From: Thermocrinis sp.
GTDB lineage: Bacteria > Aquificota > Aquificia > Aquificales > Aquificaceae
Assembly: GCA_022759285.1 (NCBI GenBank)
Contig: JAEMPM010000147.1
Span: forward strand, 1 to 28,225
Direction: 5' to 3'
Length of the DNA: 28,225 bases
Each line of letters opens with the position of its first letter. The stretch's first letter is position 1. Both the position numbers and the translations under genes were made by a program. Below are positions 14,143-21,781 of this stretch, piece by piece. Below the pieces are notes generated by a model that saw only the letters and a list, made by a program, of their open reading frames with translations, was not told the DNA's origin and ran no database searches.

Positions 14143-15571
14143 CGGTGTTAAATATAACCATCTTGATTTCCGTATAGTCCTCTATGGCGTACTTTGGACC
14201 TTCCCTTCCTATACCCGAGAACTTAACGCCACCGTAGGGCATATGGTCTGCCCGGAAGTTGGGACCTTCGTTTATAAGTACTCCACCCGCCTTTATACCC
14301 TTTATAAAAGCCCAAGCGGTGTCTATACTTTGAGTAAATACACCCACTTGCAAGCCATAATCGGAGTCATTGACTAAGTTGATGGCTTCCTCTACATCTT
14401 TGTAAGGATTGACTACCACCACCGGTGCAAAGGCTTCCTCTCTAAAAAGCTTGGCATTTGGTGGAACAAGGCTAACCACCGTAGGTGTTAAAACACTAGA
14501 AACCTTATCACCGCAAGAAACACCTCCAGTTATGAGCTTTGAACCCATCTGCAATGCCTCATCTATCCAGCCTTGAATCCTTTCCACTTCAGCAGTAGAG
14601 ATCATAGGGCCCACGTCGGTCTTTTCGTCCATTGGATCTCCCACCTGGAGCTTTTCTACCTCAGAGGAGAGCTTTTGCAAAAACTCTTCGAACAGGTCTT
14701 CGTGGACAAAAACCCTTTGAACGGAGATGCAAACTTGCCCCGCTATAGCGTATCCACCGAGGATGGTTTTCTGGACAGCCTTTTGGAGGTCTCCATCCTT
14801 GTGCAAAACTATGGCGGAGTTGGAGCCAAGCTCAAGGACAAGCTTTTTTATTCCGCACTGTCTGGCTATTATTTCACCGACCTTTCTGCTACCCGTAAAA
14901 GAAACAACCCTTACAGCCGGATGGGTGGTTATAACCCTGCCTACCTCTCCAAAGCCCGGTAGCACAGAAATGGCGGAGGGTGGAAAGCCCGCTTCAAGCA
15001 GTATTTCTCCCAGCATCAAAGGAGTCAAAGGGGTCCTCTCGGATGGCTTTAGGATAACCGCATTGCCCGCCGCCAGGGCAGGAGCAACCTTGTGCATAGA
15101 AAGGTTCAACGGAAAGTTAAAGGGTGTGATGGCACTTACTATACCCACCGGTTCCCTTATATAAAAACCAAACTTTCCTCTTCCGTTGGGATGGGCATCT
15201 ATGGGAATGACCTCACCACCTATTCTTTTGGCTTCCTCCGCAGAAAAGAGAAGGGTCTGGATAGCCCTTTGAACTTCCGTTCTTGCTTCTCTTATAGTCT
15301 TTCCTACTTCTAAAACCAAAGTCCTTGCAAATTCTTCAGCCCTCTCCTCCAAGAGCTTGGCAGCTTTCATAAGTAAGTTGTACCTTTCGTAAGGTGTAAG
15401 CTTTGCCATCTCTTTTGCACCTTCTTTGGCAATTTCCACCGCTCTAAGGGCTTCTTTCTCCGTAGCAAAGCACACCTTAGCAACGGTCTCCTGAGTGTAG
15501 GGATACCTTATTTCTACTAGGTTATCTGTTTTTACAAACTCTCCACCCAAAATAAGCCCTTTCTCAGTCAT
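14135..15571 (-). CDS. NAD(P)-dependent aldehyde dehydrogenase
   Basis: A 478-residue ALDH-superfamily enzyme that oxidises an aldehyde to its acid. Catalytic residues are N152 (TPFNFPLN), E247 (LVLELGSNSA) and C281 (AGQVCISVQRV); the cofactor-binding SFTGSRKVGE (224-233) is also present. The ELGSNSA variant and GQVCISVQR are seen in lactaldehyde, GapN-like and related dehydrogenases, so the substrate could be one of several small aldehydes. I cannot narrow it. It heads the minus-strand operon running through ccdA and leuB. No Shine-Dalgarno is visible; TAAAAT (15585-15580) lies 8 nt before the ATG. Confidence 0.9.
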   Translation of the reverse strand: MTEKGLILGGEFVKTDNLVEIRYPYTQETVAKVCFATEKEALRAVEIAKEGAKEMAKLTPYERYNLLMKAAKLLEERAEEFARTLVLEVGKTIREARTEVQRAIQTLLFSAEEAKRIGGEVIPIDAHPNGRGKFGFYIREPVGIVSAITPFNFPLNLSMHKVAPALAAGNAVILKPSERTPLTPLMLGEILLEAGFPPSAISVLPGFGEVGRVITTHPAVRVVSFTGSRKVGEIIARQCGIKKLVLELGSNSAIVLHKDGDLQKAVQKTILGGYAIAGQVCISVQRVFVHEDLFEEFLQKLSSEVEKLQVGDPMDEKTDVGPMISTAEVERIQGWIDEALQMGSKLITGGVSCGDKVSSVLTPTVVSLVPPNAKLFREEAFAPVVVVNPYKDVEEAINLVNDSDYGLQVGVFTQSIDTAWAFIKGIKAGGVLINEGPNFRADHMPYGGVKFSGIGREGPKYAIEDYTEIKMVIFNTDG

Positions 15572-15579
15572 AGGGCTAA

Positions 15580-15585
15580 ATTTTA
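15580..15585 (-). promoter_or_regulatory. Candidate -10 box for the aldehyde dehydrogenase operon
   Basis: TAAAAT read on the minus strand, 8 nt before the ATG at 15571. There is no convincing -35 box. If used, the transcript would begin at or almost at the start codon. Confidence 0.25.
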
Positions 15586-15586
15586 A

Positions 15587-15615
15587 TCTACATAAAGTCG
15601 GAAAGTGGCTATAAT
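15587..15615 (+). promoter_or_regulatory. Candidate promoter of rnhC, predicted leaderless
   Basis: TCTACA (15587-15592), 17 bp, TATAAT (15610-15615). The -10 box ends 6 nt before the ATG at 15622, so transcription should begin at the start codon itself. There is no ribosome-binding site. Confidence 0.45.
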
Positions 15616-15621
15616 TCTTGA

Positions 15622-16380
15622 ATGCCCTCTATAAAGCTTCCCAAAGAGTATCTACAAAAAGCTGCGGAACTTTTGCTCAAAAAGGGCTTTCAAAAAAGGG
15701 ATGTTCCAAACGCCTACGCCAGCTTTACCGATGGTAAAGCCTACATTACCCTTTATCCTTCCGGCAGTGTGCTACTTCAGGGAGATTATTCCGAAAGCTT
15801 GAAGAATGAGATTTTAGCTTTGGTGCGAGTGGAGAGTATTTTGGTGGGTTGCGACGAGGCAGGCAAAGGGGATGTTTTTGGTCCTTTGGTGGTCTGTTGT
15901 GCCCTAATTAGACCGGAGAACTTTCATAAGGTACTTGAGTTGGCACCAAAGGACTCAAAAAAGATCCAAGACGGGGAGCTTTTCAAAAAACTTCCCATGT
16001 TGGAAAGGTACGTAGAGTTTTACTGCAAGGTTTTGGAACCTTTGGAGCTGAACCGCCTCCACAACGAAAGAAAAAACTTAAACAGGATTTTAGATTGGGC
16101 ATACAGGGATCTGATAAAGGAAATACTCTCAAAAGAGCCCTCTGTCAAGATCACGGTGGATGCTTATTCCCACCGAAATCCCTTTGGCAGTTTGGTATCC
16201 TTTGAACACAAAGCGGAGGAAAAGGTGGAGGTGGCTTGTGCCAGTATGAAGGCAAGGGCTGAGTTTTTAAAGTGGCTGAAAAAACACAACCTACCAAAGG
16301 GGGCAAGCAAAGAGGTAATGGAGCTTGCAAGGAAAATGAAGGATAAGGAAAGATATCTAAAGGTTTTCTTTCTTTCTTAG
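15622..16380 (+). CDS. rnhC: Ribonuclease HIII
   Basis: RNase HIII cuts the RNA strand of RNA-DNA hybrids. The N-terminal 65 residues (IKLPKEYLQKAAELLLKKGFQKRDV, AYITLYPSGSVLLQGDY) form the TBP-like substrate-binding domain that separates HIII from HII. The catalytic domain has GCD78E79AGKGDVFGPLVV, then D180 in TVDAYSHRN and E199/E200 in FEHKAEEKVEVACASMKAR, completing the DEDE site. At 252 residues it is shorter than Bacillus HIII, consistent with the compact enzyme described from Aquifex. No Shine-Dalgarno is present; a TATAAT 6 nt before the ATG suggests a leaderless mRNA. Its end overlaps the convergent RND gene by 24 bp. Confidence 0.93.
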   Translation: MPSIKLPKEYLQKAAELLLKKGFQKRDVPNAYASFTDGKAYITLYPSGSVLLQGDYSESLKNEILALVRVESILVGCDEAGKGDVFGPLVVCCALIRPENFHKVLELAPKDSKKIQDGELFKKLPMLERYVEFYCKVLEPLELNRLHNERKNLNRILDWAYRDLIKEILSKEPSVKITVDAYSHRNPFGSLVSFEHKAEEKVEVACASMKARAEFLKWLKKHNLPKGASKEVMELARKMKDKERYLKVFFLS

Positions 16381-19300
16381 TTTGATTCTGTCAAAGGTCT
16401 CGTAAAGAATGGGCAGTAGGAACAAGCTGAGTGGAAGACCTGTAAAGATACCACCTATAACCACCAAAGCTAAGGGCTTTCTTAGCTCTGCACCGGCGGT
16501 AAGCCCCAGAGCTACAGGCAACATCGCAAAAACTACGGTTATGGTGGTCATCAAAATGGGTCTTAGCCTTTCTCTTCTCGCTTGAAGGATGGCTTCCCTT
16601 GTTTGGAGTCCTTCCTCCCTAAGTTGGATTATTCTCTCGATGAACAGCACTGCGTCCCTGACTATTATTCCTACCAACAGTATCACGCCAAAGTAGGAGG
16701 GAACGCTCAAGGAGGTATTTGTAAGTACCAAAAGACCAAAGGCACCCATAATCGCCAAAGGCACCATCACAAGCACTGTAAAGGGATGCCTGTAGCTCTC
16801 AAAGAGAGATGCCAAAATCATGTATACGCCCACCAGAGCAAAGATGAGGGCAAAGCCTAGCCCTTGGAAGGAACGGGCAAACTCCTTTGCCTGACCTGTT
16901 GCCTCAAAGGTATAACCAGGAGGAAGGTTAGCTTTGAGCCATCCTTCAAGCTCCGCCACCGCATCTGCCAAAGATTTTTCGCCAGAAAGGTTGGCAAAGA
17001 AGGAAAAAGAGTACTGCCTGTTGTATCTGTTTAGCACCTGATAGCCAGTTGTTTCTTGGATATCCACCACCTCTGTTAAAGGCACCAACTCACCCCTGAA
17101 GTTCTTCAAATAGACCTTTTTTAGGTTTTCTATGTTTTGAACAAACTCGGGAACGGCCTTTACGTAAAGTTTGTAACTTTCAGAACCCAGCTCGTAGGTA
17201 CCAAGCTGGAATTTACCAAAAAGGACGTTAAGGGTGTCGGAAACCTGCTCCACGCTCAGCCCAAGGTCCGCCAGTTTTTCCCTGTTTACCTTTACATGCA
17301 GTTGTGGTTCGTTTAGCCTTAGGTCCGTATCTACGTCCCTGTAGCCTGGCTTTCCTTTGAACTCTGCTATTAATCTATCAGAAATCCTCTGGAGTTCCTC
17401 TATGTCCGGACCCCTTATTACATACTGCAAGTCCACTTGTCTACCGGCCGCAGGACCTATAATGTTCGCAGGCTCCACACTTACCCTGATGTCCTTTATC
17501 TTTGCCAGCTCCCTCCTCATCATCTCCATCACTTCCCTCTGGTGGGGTCTTTTACTCCTATCCACCAGATAGATAAAAGCTGAACCACCATTGACGGTGG
17601 GTCTGCCAGCCACCCCTTGCCCCATAGCCAAGCCAAAACGATCCACATAGGGATTTTTCCTGATGACTTCTTCTACTTCTTTGGTTTTTTGCTCCGTATA
17701 GTCAAAGGAGGAACCTACGGGCGTTTCAAACCTTACCACAAACCTTCCCTCATCCACAAGAGGGAAGAATTCCTTTTTTACCATCCTCAAAAACTGAAAG
17801 CCAATTAATACACTTACAAGAGAAAGAACCACCACCACCAACTTGTGTTCCAGAGACCACCTTAGAAGCTTGTCAAAGAAATCCTCAAAGCGGGAATAAA
17901 CCCTCGTAAAAGGGTTTTCTTCTCCTACCTTATCCACCAGACGGGCAACAGCCATAGGGGTAAAGCTTATAGCTACCAAGTAAGAGAGGGCTATAGCTAC
18001 GATCAAGGTTAAAGCAAAGCTCCCAAAAAGTTTGCCTACCACTCCCTTCAGAAACACTATAGGAATGAACACGATCACCAAAGAGGCGGTGGATGCAAGG
18101 AGAGCAAATACCACCACACGGGTCCCTTTTATTGCGGATTCTATGGGAGATAGTCCTTCTTCCTTTCTCCTCCTGTATATGCTCTCTAACACCACTATAG
18201 CGTCGTCTATGACTATACCCACAGCAACCGCAAGAGCAAGCAACGTAAAGGTGTTTAAAGATTGCCCTGTTTGGTACAGGAAAAAGACAGTTCCTAGAAG
18301 GGTTACTGGTATGGCAAATATGGGTACAAGAGTTAGCCTTAGGCTTCCGAGGAAGAAATAGACGACCACCGCAGTTAAAAGGCTTCCTATGATGATCTCC
18401 TCTATAGCTGCCTTAACGCTATCTTTGACAAAAACGCTTGAATCAAAGGTAATGTCCATACGCATGCCGGGGGGAAGTTGTTTGTTCCAATACTCCATTC
18501 TCTGCTTAACCTTTTCTGCGGTCGCCACCGTGTTACTTTTTGACTCCTTGTATATGACAATGCCAATCGCCTGCTCTCCCATGAACCTTGCCATTCCCCT
18601 CTTCTCATCCTCCCCGAACTCCGCATAGCCCACATCCTTGAGCTTCAAGCTTGGAGTGATGGCGATCTCTTCAAGCTCTTTTGCATCCTTTGCCTTGCTA
18701 TAAAACCTTATTATGTAGTCTCTCTCTTTGCCATAGATGGCACCCGCAGGTGCATCCAGATGGTTCTTAGCGATAGCATCTATTACATCCTGGATGGAAA
18801 GGTTCCTTGAGTATAATTTCTGTGGGTCTATCCTAACCCACATCACATTATCTCTGAATCCTGCCAAATCCACCTGTCCTACGCCATCTATTCGCTCAAA
18901 ATCCCTTCTTATGATCTTGTCCGCCCAGTAGGCTAAGGTCTGATAGTCTGCAGTTTTTGAGTGAAGCAAAACAGCCAATACTGGTGCTAAGGATGTATCC
19001 ACCTTTCTGACTACAGGTGGGTCCACACCCTTTGGGAGATTTTTCATAGCCCTTTGAACCGCATCCCTAACTTCCTGTGCTGCTACGTCTATGTTCTTCT
19101 CAAGGGAAAAGAAGATGGTTATCTGAGATATACCGAAAAAGCTCTGAGAAGTTATGGCTTCTATACCGCTTATGGTGGATATTTGGTCCTCTATTACCCG
19201 TGTTACGTTCACATCCACCACATTCGGATCTGCTCCTGGGTAGGTGGTTGTTATTGAAACAGTGGGAAAGTCAACATCGGGCAATCTGTCTATGGGAATG

Positions 19301-19386
19301 TTTCGCAGTGAATACAGACCCAAGAGGATAAAAGAGATCATAAACATCCAGGAGGTGACGGGCCGCGTTATGAAAAATCTATACAT
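16357..19386 (-). CDS. RND efflux pump inner-membrane subunit (AcrB/HAE-1 type)
   Basis: A 1009-residue RND transporter that drives efflux of hydrophobic compounds with the proton gradient. It has the twelve-helix, two-periplasmic-loop plan: TM1 at about 8-27, first porter loop to about 330, TM2-6, a second loop after about 540, and TM8-12 near the C-terminus. The N-terminal RFFITRPVTSWMFMI, FPTVSITTTYPGADP and SGIEAITSQS blocks are typical. Asp394-Asp395 in VAVGIVIDDAIVVLES are the TM4 proton-relay residues. Adaptor and outer-membrane partners are not in the window. It lies 33 bp after thrC but has its own TATAAT and palindromic operator; no ribosome-binding site is visible. Substrate unknown. 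Confidence 0.93.
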   Translation of the reverse strand: MYRFFITRPVTSWMFMISFILLGLYSLRNIPIDRLPDVDFPTVSITTTYPGADPNVVDVNVTRVIEDQISTISGIEAITSQSFFGISQITIFFSLEKNIDVAAQEVRDAVQRAMKNLPKGVDPPVVRKVDTSLAPVLAVLLHSKTADYQTLAYWADKIIRRDFERIDGVGQVDLAGFRDNVMWVRIDPQKLYSRNLSIQDVIDAIAKNHLDAPAGAIYGKERDYIIRFYSKAKDAKELEEIAITPSLKLKDVGYAEFGEDEKRGMARFMGEQAIGIVIYKESKSNTVATAEKVKQRMEYWNKQLPPGMRMDITFDSSVFVKDSVKAAIEEIIIGSLLTAVVVYFFLGSLRLTLVPIFAIPVTLLGTVFFLYQTGQSLNTFTLLALAVAVGIVIDDAIVVLESIYRRRKEEGLSPIESAIKGTRVVVFALLASTASLVIVFIPIVFLKGVVGKLFGSFALTLIVAIALSYLVAISFTPMAVARLVDKVGEENPFTRVYSRFEDFFDKLLRWSLEHKLVVVVLSLVSVLIGFQFLRMVKKEFFPLVDEGRFVVRFETPVGSSFDYTEQKTKEVEEVIRKNPYVDRFGLAMGQGVAGRPTVNGGSAFIYLVDRSKRPHQREVMEMMRRELAKIKDIRVSVEPANIIGPAAGRQVDLQYVIRGPDIEELQRISDRLIAEFKGKPGYRDVDTDLRLNEPQLHVKVNREKLADLGLSVEQVSDTLNVLFGKFQLGTYELGSESYKLYVKAVPEFVQNIENLKKVYLKNFRGELVPLTEVVDIQETTGYQVLNRYNRQYSFSFFANLSGEKSLADAVAELEGWLKANLPPGYTFEATGQAKEFARSFQGLGFALIFALVGVYMILASLFESYRHPFTVLVMVPLAIMGAFGLLVLTNTSLSVPSYFGVILLVGIIVRDAVLFIERIIQLREEGLQTREAILQARRERLRPILMTTITVVFAMLPVALGLTAGAELRKPLALVVIGGIFTGLPLSLFLLPILYETFDRIKLRKKENL

Positions 19387-19392
19387 AGGGTT

Positions 19393-19398
19393 ATTATA
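19393..19398 (-). promoter_or_regulatory. -10 box of the RND pump gene, predicted leaderless
   Basis: TATAAT read on the minus strand, ending 6 nt before the ATG at 19386, so the mRNA would start at or next to the start codon. The -35 region (around 19416-19421) is weak, which is common at repressed or activated promoters. Confidence 0.45.
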
Positions 19399-19416
19399 AC
19401 TGACTGACCAGTCGGT
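19399..19416. promoter_or_regulatory. Palindromic operator in the RND pump promoter (TetR-type)
   Basis: ACTGACTGACCAGTCGGT: arms ACTGACTG and CAGTCGGT are complementary at 7 of 8 positions around a central AC. It fills the spacer between the -10 box and the -35 region, where a bound dimer would block polymerase. Size and position are typical of TetR/AcrR repressors of RND pumps. No tetR gene is in the window, so the regulator must be encoded elsewhere. Confidence 0.6.
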
Positions 19417-19419
19417 ATA

Positions 19420-20478
19420 CTAGAGTTCTATGAGCTTTAACACCTCCTCCAAAACCGGTGGTAAGCTTATAGGCTGTTGGCATATCTTCATGGCGGTGTC
19501 TGGGTCCTTTAGTCCATTGCCAGTCAGGGTACATACCACAACCTCACCACCTTTAAAGAACCCTTCCCTGCAGAGCTTTATTAACCCAGCTACCGATGCA
19601 GCAGAAGCAGGCTCGCAGAAGATCCCCTCCTTTGAAGCTATCAATTTGTAGGCGTAGAGTATTTCGTCGTCACTTACTGCATCAATGAGCCCTCCTGATT
19701 CCCTCGAAGCCTGCAGGGCGGATTGCCAGCTGTAGGGATTTCCGATCCTTATGGCGGTGGCTATGGTTTGTGGATTTTTTATTGGGTAGCCCTTCACTAT
19801 GGGTGCAGCACCCTCCGCTTGCCATCCCATCATCCTGGGCAGTTTTTCAATCTTTCCCCTTTGGTAATACTCCTTGTAGCCCTTCCAGTAGGCGGTGATG
19901 TTGCCTGCGTTGCCAACGGGTATAAAGTGATAATCGGGTGCAAAGCCAAGGGCATCGCATATCTCGAAGGCTCCCGTCTTTTGTCCTTCAATACGGTAGG
20001 GATTTATAGAATTTACCACCTCCACCGGTAAAATCTCTCCAAGCTTCCGAACGATCTCTAATGCGTCGTCAAAGGTTCCCTGAAGGGCAATCACCTGCGC
20101 CCCATAGATCACCGCCTGCGAGAGCTTTCCCAATGCTACCGCACCCTTCGGCAGCAGCACATAAGCCTTGAGCCCAGCCTTTGCAGCGTACGCAGCGGCA
20201 GAAGCGGAGGTGTTCCCCGTAGATGCGCATATAACTGCCTTCTTTCCTGCCTCCACCGCCTTGGAAATAGCCAAGGTCATACCCCTGTCCTTAAAGGAAC
20301 CTGTAGGGTTTAGCCCCTCGTACTTTAAAAATATCTCACCCTTAAAGCCAATCTCCCTTGCTAAGTTTTGAGCGTGCACCAGGGGAGTGTTTCCCTCATA
20401 GAGAGTGATAATGGGAGTGTTCTCATTCACTGGCAGGTATTCTCTGTAGTGGTGTATGATACCTTTCCAATAATTCAT
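19420..20478 (-). CDS. thrC: Threonine synthase
   Basis: ThrC converts O-phosphohomoserine to threonine with pyridoxal phosphate. Signatures are TPIITLYEGNTPLVHA (21-36), LKYEGLNPTGSFKDRGM (51-67) with the PLP lysine K63, and CASTGNTSASAAAYAAKAG; the phosphate-cradle glycine segment VGNAGN and the C-terminal TGNGLKDP are also present. At 352 residues it is the short bacterial class. I use the ATG at 20478: a TTG at 20493 would add five residues (MCSLL) but lies almost against the likely promoter, and the family begins at MNYWKGII. A TATAAT (20501-20496) gives a leader of about 11 nt. It is divergent from lipA. Confidence 0.94.
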   Translation of the reverse strand: MNYWKGIIHHYREYLPVNENTPIITLYEGNTPLVHAQNLAREIGFKGEIFLKYEGLNPTGSFKDRGMTLAISKAVEAGKKAVICASTGNTSASAAAYAAKAGLKAYVLLPKGAVALGKLSQAVIYGAQVIALQGTFDDALEIVRKLGEILPVEVVNSINPYRIEGQKTGAFEICDALGFAPDYHFIPVGNAGNITAYWKGYKEYYQRGKIEKLPRMMGWQAEGAAPIVKGYPIKNPQTIATAIRIGNPYSWQSALQASRESGGLIDAVSDDEILYAYKLIASKEGIFCEPASAASVAGLIKLCREGFFKGGEVVVCTLTGNGLKDPDTAMKICQQPISLPPVLEEVLKLIEL

Positions 20479-20495
20479 GAGCAAGCTACACAATA

Positions 20496-20501
20496 ATTAT
20501 A
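20496..20501 (-). promoter_or_regulatory. -10 box of thrC
   Basis: A perfect TATAAT on the minus strand, 17 nt before the ATG at 20478. The -35 region is weak. It lies 6 bp from the lipA -10 box, so the two divergent promoters may compete. Confidence 0.35.
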
Positions 20502-20507
20502 ACCCGT

Positions 20508-20513
20508 GATAAT
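20508..20513 (+). promoter_or_regulatory. Candidate -10 box of lipA
   Basis: GATAAT (one mismatch), preceded by GCTACA (20485-20490) 17 bp upstream. It ends 9 nt before the ATG at 20523, leaving a leader of at most a few bases. There is no Shine-Dalgarno. Confidence 0.35.
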
Positions 20514-20522
20514 ATTGTCTTA

Positions 20523-21356
20523 ATGGCTAAGCCTCTTTTGATTTTGAGTAAAACCCACCAACTAAAAGCACTTTTAAGAAAAGCAAGCCTACATACCGTT
20601 TGCGAAGAATCCCGATGTCCCAACATTTCCCAATGCTTTGGCTCCGGCACCGCCACCTTTATGATCCTTGGAAATCAGTGCACAAGGGCTTGCAGTTTTT
20701 GCAATTTAAAGAGGGGAAATCCAGAACCCTTAGATCCAGAGGAGCCTTACCGCCTTTTGGAAGCGGTTAAGACTTTAAACCTCAGGTATGTGGTGATCAC
20801 TTCTCCAACCAGGGATGACTTAGAAGACGGTGGAGCGGGACAGTTTGCCAAATGCATAAGGGTCTTAAAGGAAAACATTCCAAACATCAAGGTCGAGGTC
20901 CTTGTGCCTGATTTTGGTGGCTCTCACCAAGCTTTAAAAACTGTCCTCTTAGCAGAGCCCGATGTGTTAGCCCACAACGTGGAAACAGTACCAAGGCTAT
21001 ATCATAGAGTAAGAAAGGGTGCAGATTATCAAAGAAGCTTAGAACTTTTAAAAAAAGCGAAGGAACTCAATCCAAATGTCATAACCAAGTCCGCTCTTAT
21101 TTTGGGCTTTGGAGAAGAGGAGGAAGAGATCGTGGAAGTTATGAAAGATCTGAGAAGTGTAGGGTGTGAGGTTCTAACCATTGGACAGTATTATCAACCT
21201 TCCAAAAGGCATCACCCAGTGGTTAAGCTTTATACCCAAGAGGAGTTTGAAAGGCTGAAAAAAATTGCCCTCAGCCTAGGCTTTAGCCATGTCTTCAGCG
21301 GTCCTAATGTTAGAAGCTCCTATATGGCAGAGAGAGTGTTTTATAATTATCTCTAA
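20523..21356 (+). CDS. lipA: Lipoyl synthase (radical SAM)
   Basis: LipA inserts two sulfur atoms into protein-bound octanoyl groups, completing lipoate on 2-oxoacid dehydrogenases and the glycine cleavage H protein. Both iron-sulfur clusters are visible: the auxiliary cluster motif C27-x4-C32-x5-C38 and the radical SAM motif C53-x3-C57-x2-C60. The C-terminal RSSY in GPNVRSSYMAE provides the serine ligand of the auxiliary cluster. TSPTRDDLEDGGAGQFAK and VEVLVPDFGG are further family blocks. The 277 residues are a usual length without an N-terminal extension. The stop shares one base with the ATG of the next gene, so the two are likely coupled. Confidence 0.97.
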   Translation: MAKPLLILSKTHQLKALLRKASLHTVCEESRCPNISQCFGSGTATFMILGNQCTRACSFCNLKRGNPEPLDPEEPYRLLEAVKTLNLRYVVITSPTRDDLEDGGAGQFAKCIRVLKENIPNIKVEVLVPDFGGSHQALKTVLLAEPDVLAHNVETVPRLYHRVRKGADYQRSLELLKKAKELNPNVITKSALILGFGEEEEEIVEVMKDLRSVGCEVLTIGQYYQPSKRHHPVVKLYTQEEFERLKKIALSLGFSHVFSGPNVRSSYMAERVFYNYL

Positions 21357-21781
21357 TGGTAAGCTTAGAGATCGATTACATCTACTTCGCAGAATTAGAA
21401 ATGCTTCTGAACTATGGAGTGGGCTATCCCAACTTTATAATTTCCCTGAGGGAGAGGATCCATCAGGAGGGTTTGGAGGAGAGCCCTTACGTGATCAAAG
21501 CAGACAGAAAGCTATTTCAAAACGTACACAGGTTCATAGAACTCATGGAATCCAGCGATGAACCCTTGGAGGACGATGAAAGCCAACCCATAGAAAAATG
21601 GTGGTGGCATTTGCACAAGGTTGCTAAGGGTAAATATCCGAGCCTAAAACTGAAGGAATATCTAAGGGAAATTTATAGGAAGAGGAGAAAGCACTGGAAA
21701 CAAAAAAGCAGAGAAAACCACCTCCTGCTAGAGGATCTAAAGAGCAAGCCTAAGTATCTTTCCTTTCTATGGAAGAGATAA
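21356..21781 (+). CDS. Hypothetical basic protein, 141 aa, between lipA and pheA
   Basis: I do not recognise this protein. It is soluble, with no signal peptide and no Cys. The first half is hydrophobic-helical (YIYFAELEMLLNYGVGYPNFIISLRERI), a middle acidic stretch (ESSDEPLEDDESQ, about 65-77) is followed by a Trp triplet (IEKWWWHLHKVAKGKYP), and the C-terminal third is strongly basic (YLREIYRKRRKHWKQKSRE). That tail could bind nucleic acid, but this is only suggested by composition. The gene overlaps lipA by one base and pheA by 13 bases, so it is expressed with them. It may be an Aquificales-specific family. Confidence 0.75.
   Translation: MVSLEIDYIYFAELEMLLNYGVGYPNFIISLRERIHQEGLEESPYVIKADRKLFQNVHRFIELMESSDEPLEDDESQPIEKWWWHLHKVAKGKYPSLKLKEYLREIYRKRRKHWKQKSRENHLLLEDLKSKPKYLSFLWKR

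Noticed and set aside
14573..15164. Two overlapping plus-strand ORFs of 129 and 145 codons
   Set aside because: Antisense to the aldehyde dehydrogenase with its full catalytic set; no ribosome-binding site and low-complexity composition.
20479..20493. Upstream TTG start for thrC (MCSLL extension)
   Set aside because: Lies almost at the thrC -10 box and before the likely transcription start; the family begins at MNYWKGII.
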